From assembly GCA_043752345.1 (NCBI GenBank), contig JAYUYT010000059.1:1-5832 (forward strand): a stretch of DNA of 5,832 bases, written 5' to 3'. A model generated the notes under the pieces. It did no database searches and had not been told where the DNA came from. It saw nothing but the letters and a program-made list of their open reading frames with translations. A program made the translations under genes and the position numbers. Below, in pieces: positions 5,733-5,832 of this stretch. This stretch comes from VFJL01 sp043752345 (GTDB taxonomy: Bacteria > Pseudomonadota > Gammaproteobacteria > Burkholderiales > Nitrosomonadaceae). The first letter of the stretch is position 1. Each line of letters begins with the position of its first letter.

Positions 5733-5831
5733 TCAGGGAAACGCCGGTATTTCTGGCTCGGTTCCTTCGATCTGCGCCTGAGGCAGATGTAGCTTCACGC
5801 GCGCTTCGATCTCATCGACCCGATCTCTCGG
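5733..5831 (-). CDS. Probable 3' end of an unrecognised - strand gene entering from the right edge
   Basis: A - strand frame is open from the window edge to a TGA at 5733-5735, giving 32 visible residues. They include DEIEARVKLHLPQAQIEG and end in EIPAFP. The composition (mixed charged and hydrophobic residues, few rare codons) looks coding, but I do not recognise the family, and a 33-codon open frame can arise by chance. If real, it lies upstream of the multicopper oxidase on the same strand with a gap of about 258 bases. That is wide for an operon and has stem-loops in it, so separate transcription is more likely. Confidence 0.4.
   Translation of the reverse strand, partial: PRDRVDEIEARVKLHLPQAQIEGTEPEIPAFP
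5778..5793 (+). repeat. 16-base direct repeat, copy 2
   Basis: An exact second copy of the 16-base sequence at 2281-2296. Here it overlaps the probable coding tail on the - strand. Similarity stops at both ends. Confidence 0.5.
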
Positions 5832-5832
5832 C

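Noticed and set aside
5709..5789. 27-codon + strand frame at the right end
   Set aside because: It has no ribosome site and no recognisable sequence, and it overlaps the better-supported - strand tail.

Overview
The window reads as ordinary chromosomal DNA from a proteobacterium. The tonB-exbB-exbD order, the FecR-like protein and the Tat-exported multicopper oxidase would suit a betaproteobacterium, perhaps a relative of the nitrosomonads. That placement is a judgement from gene content and moderate base composition, not from a marker gene.

Layout. From 1 to 2318 everything is on the + strand: the 3' part of tonB (its start lies left of the window), exbB, exbD, and a short FecR-like membrane protein. 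The first three are packed as an operon, with a 4-base gap and then a 1-base overlap. Only 50 bases separate exbD from the FecR-like gene. From 2342 to 2842, on the - strand, is a four-helix membrane protein of the DUF6803 ('permease') type. A 263-base divergent intergenic region then leads to a + strand short-chain dehydrogenase (3106-3804) of the C-factor/carbonyl reductase type. It converges, with a 14-base gap, on a - strand multicopper oxidase (3819-5474). Upstream of the oxidase is about 258 bases of non-coding DNA holding a TACAnnTGTA palindrome and two adjacent stem-loops. At the right edge is the probable tail of another - strand gene.

How the genes fit together. TonB, ExbB and ExbD form the inner-membrane motor that powers outer-membrane receptors using the proton gradient. 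FecR proteins normally pass a receptor's signal to an ECF sigma factor, so a FecR-like gene behind the Ton genes makes thematic sense. This one, however, lacks both the sigma-contacting and receptor-contacting parts of a normal FecR. The multicopper oxidase is probably periplasmic and acts in copper tolerance or metal oxidation. It has two Met/Gly-rich loops. The DUF6803 protein and the dehydrogenase have no clear functional link to either module.

I do not see a clearly new multi-gene system, mobile element, CRISPR array or RNA gene. The best leads are the minimal FecR-like protein, the CopY/BlaI-like palindrome before the copper oxidase, and the eight-G run inside that oxidase's Met-rich loop.
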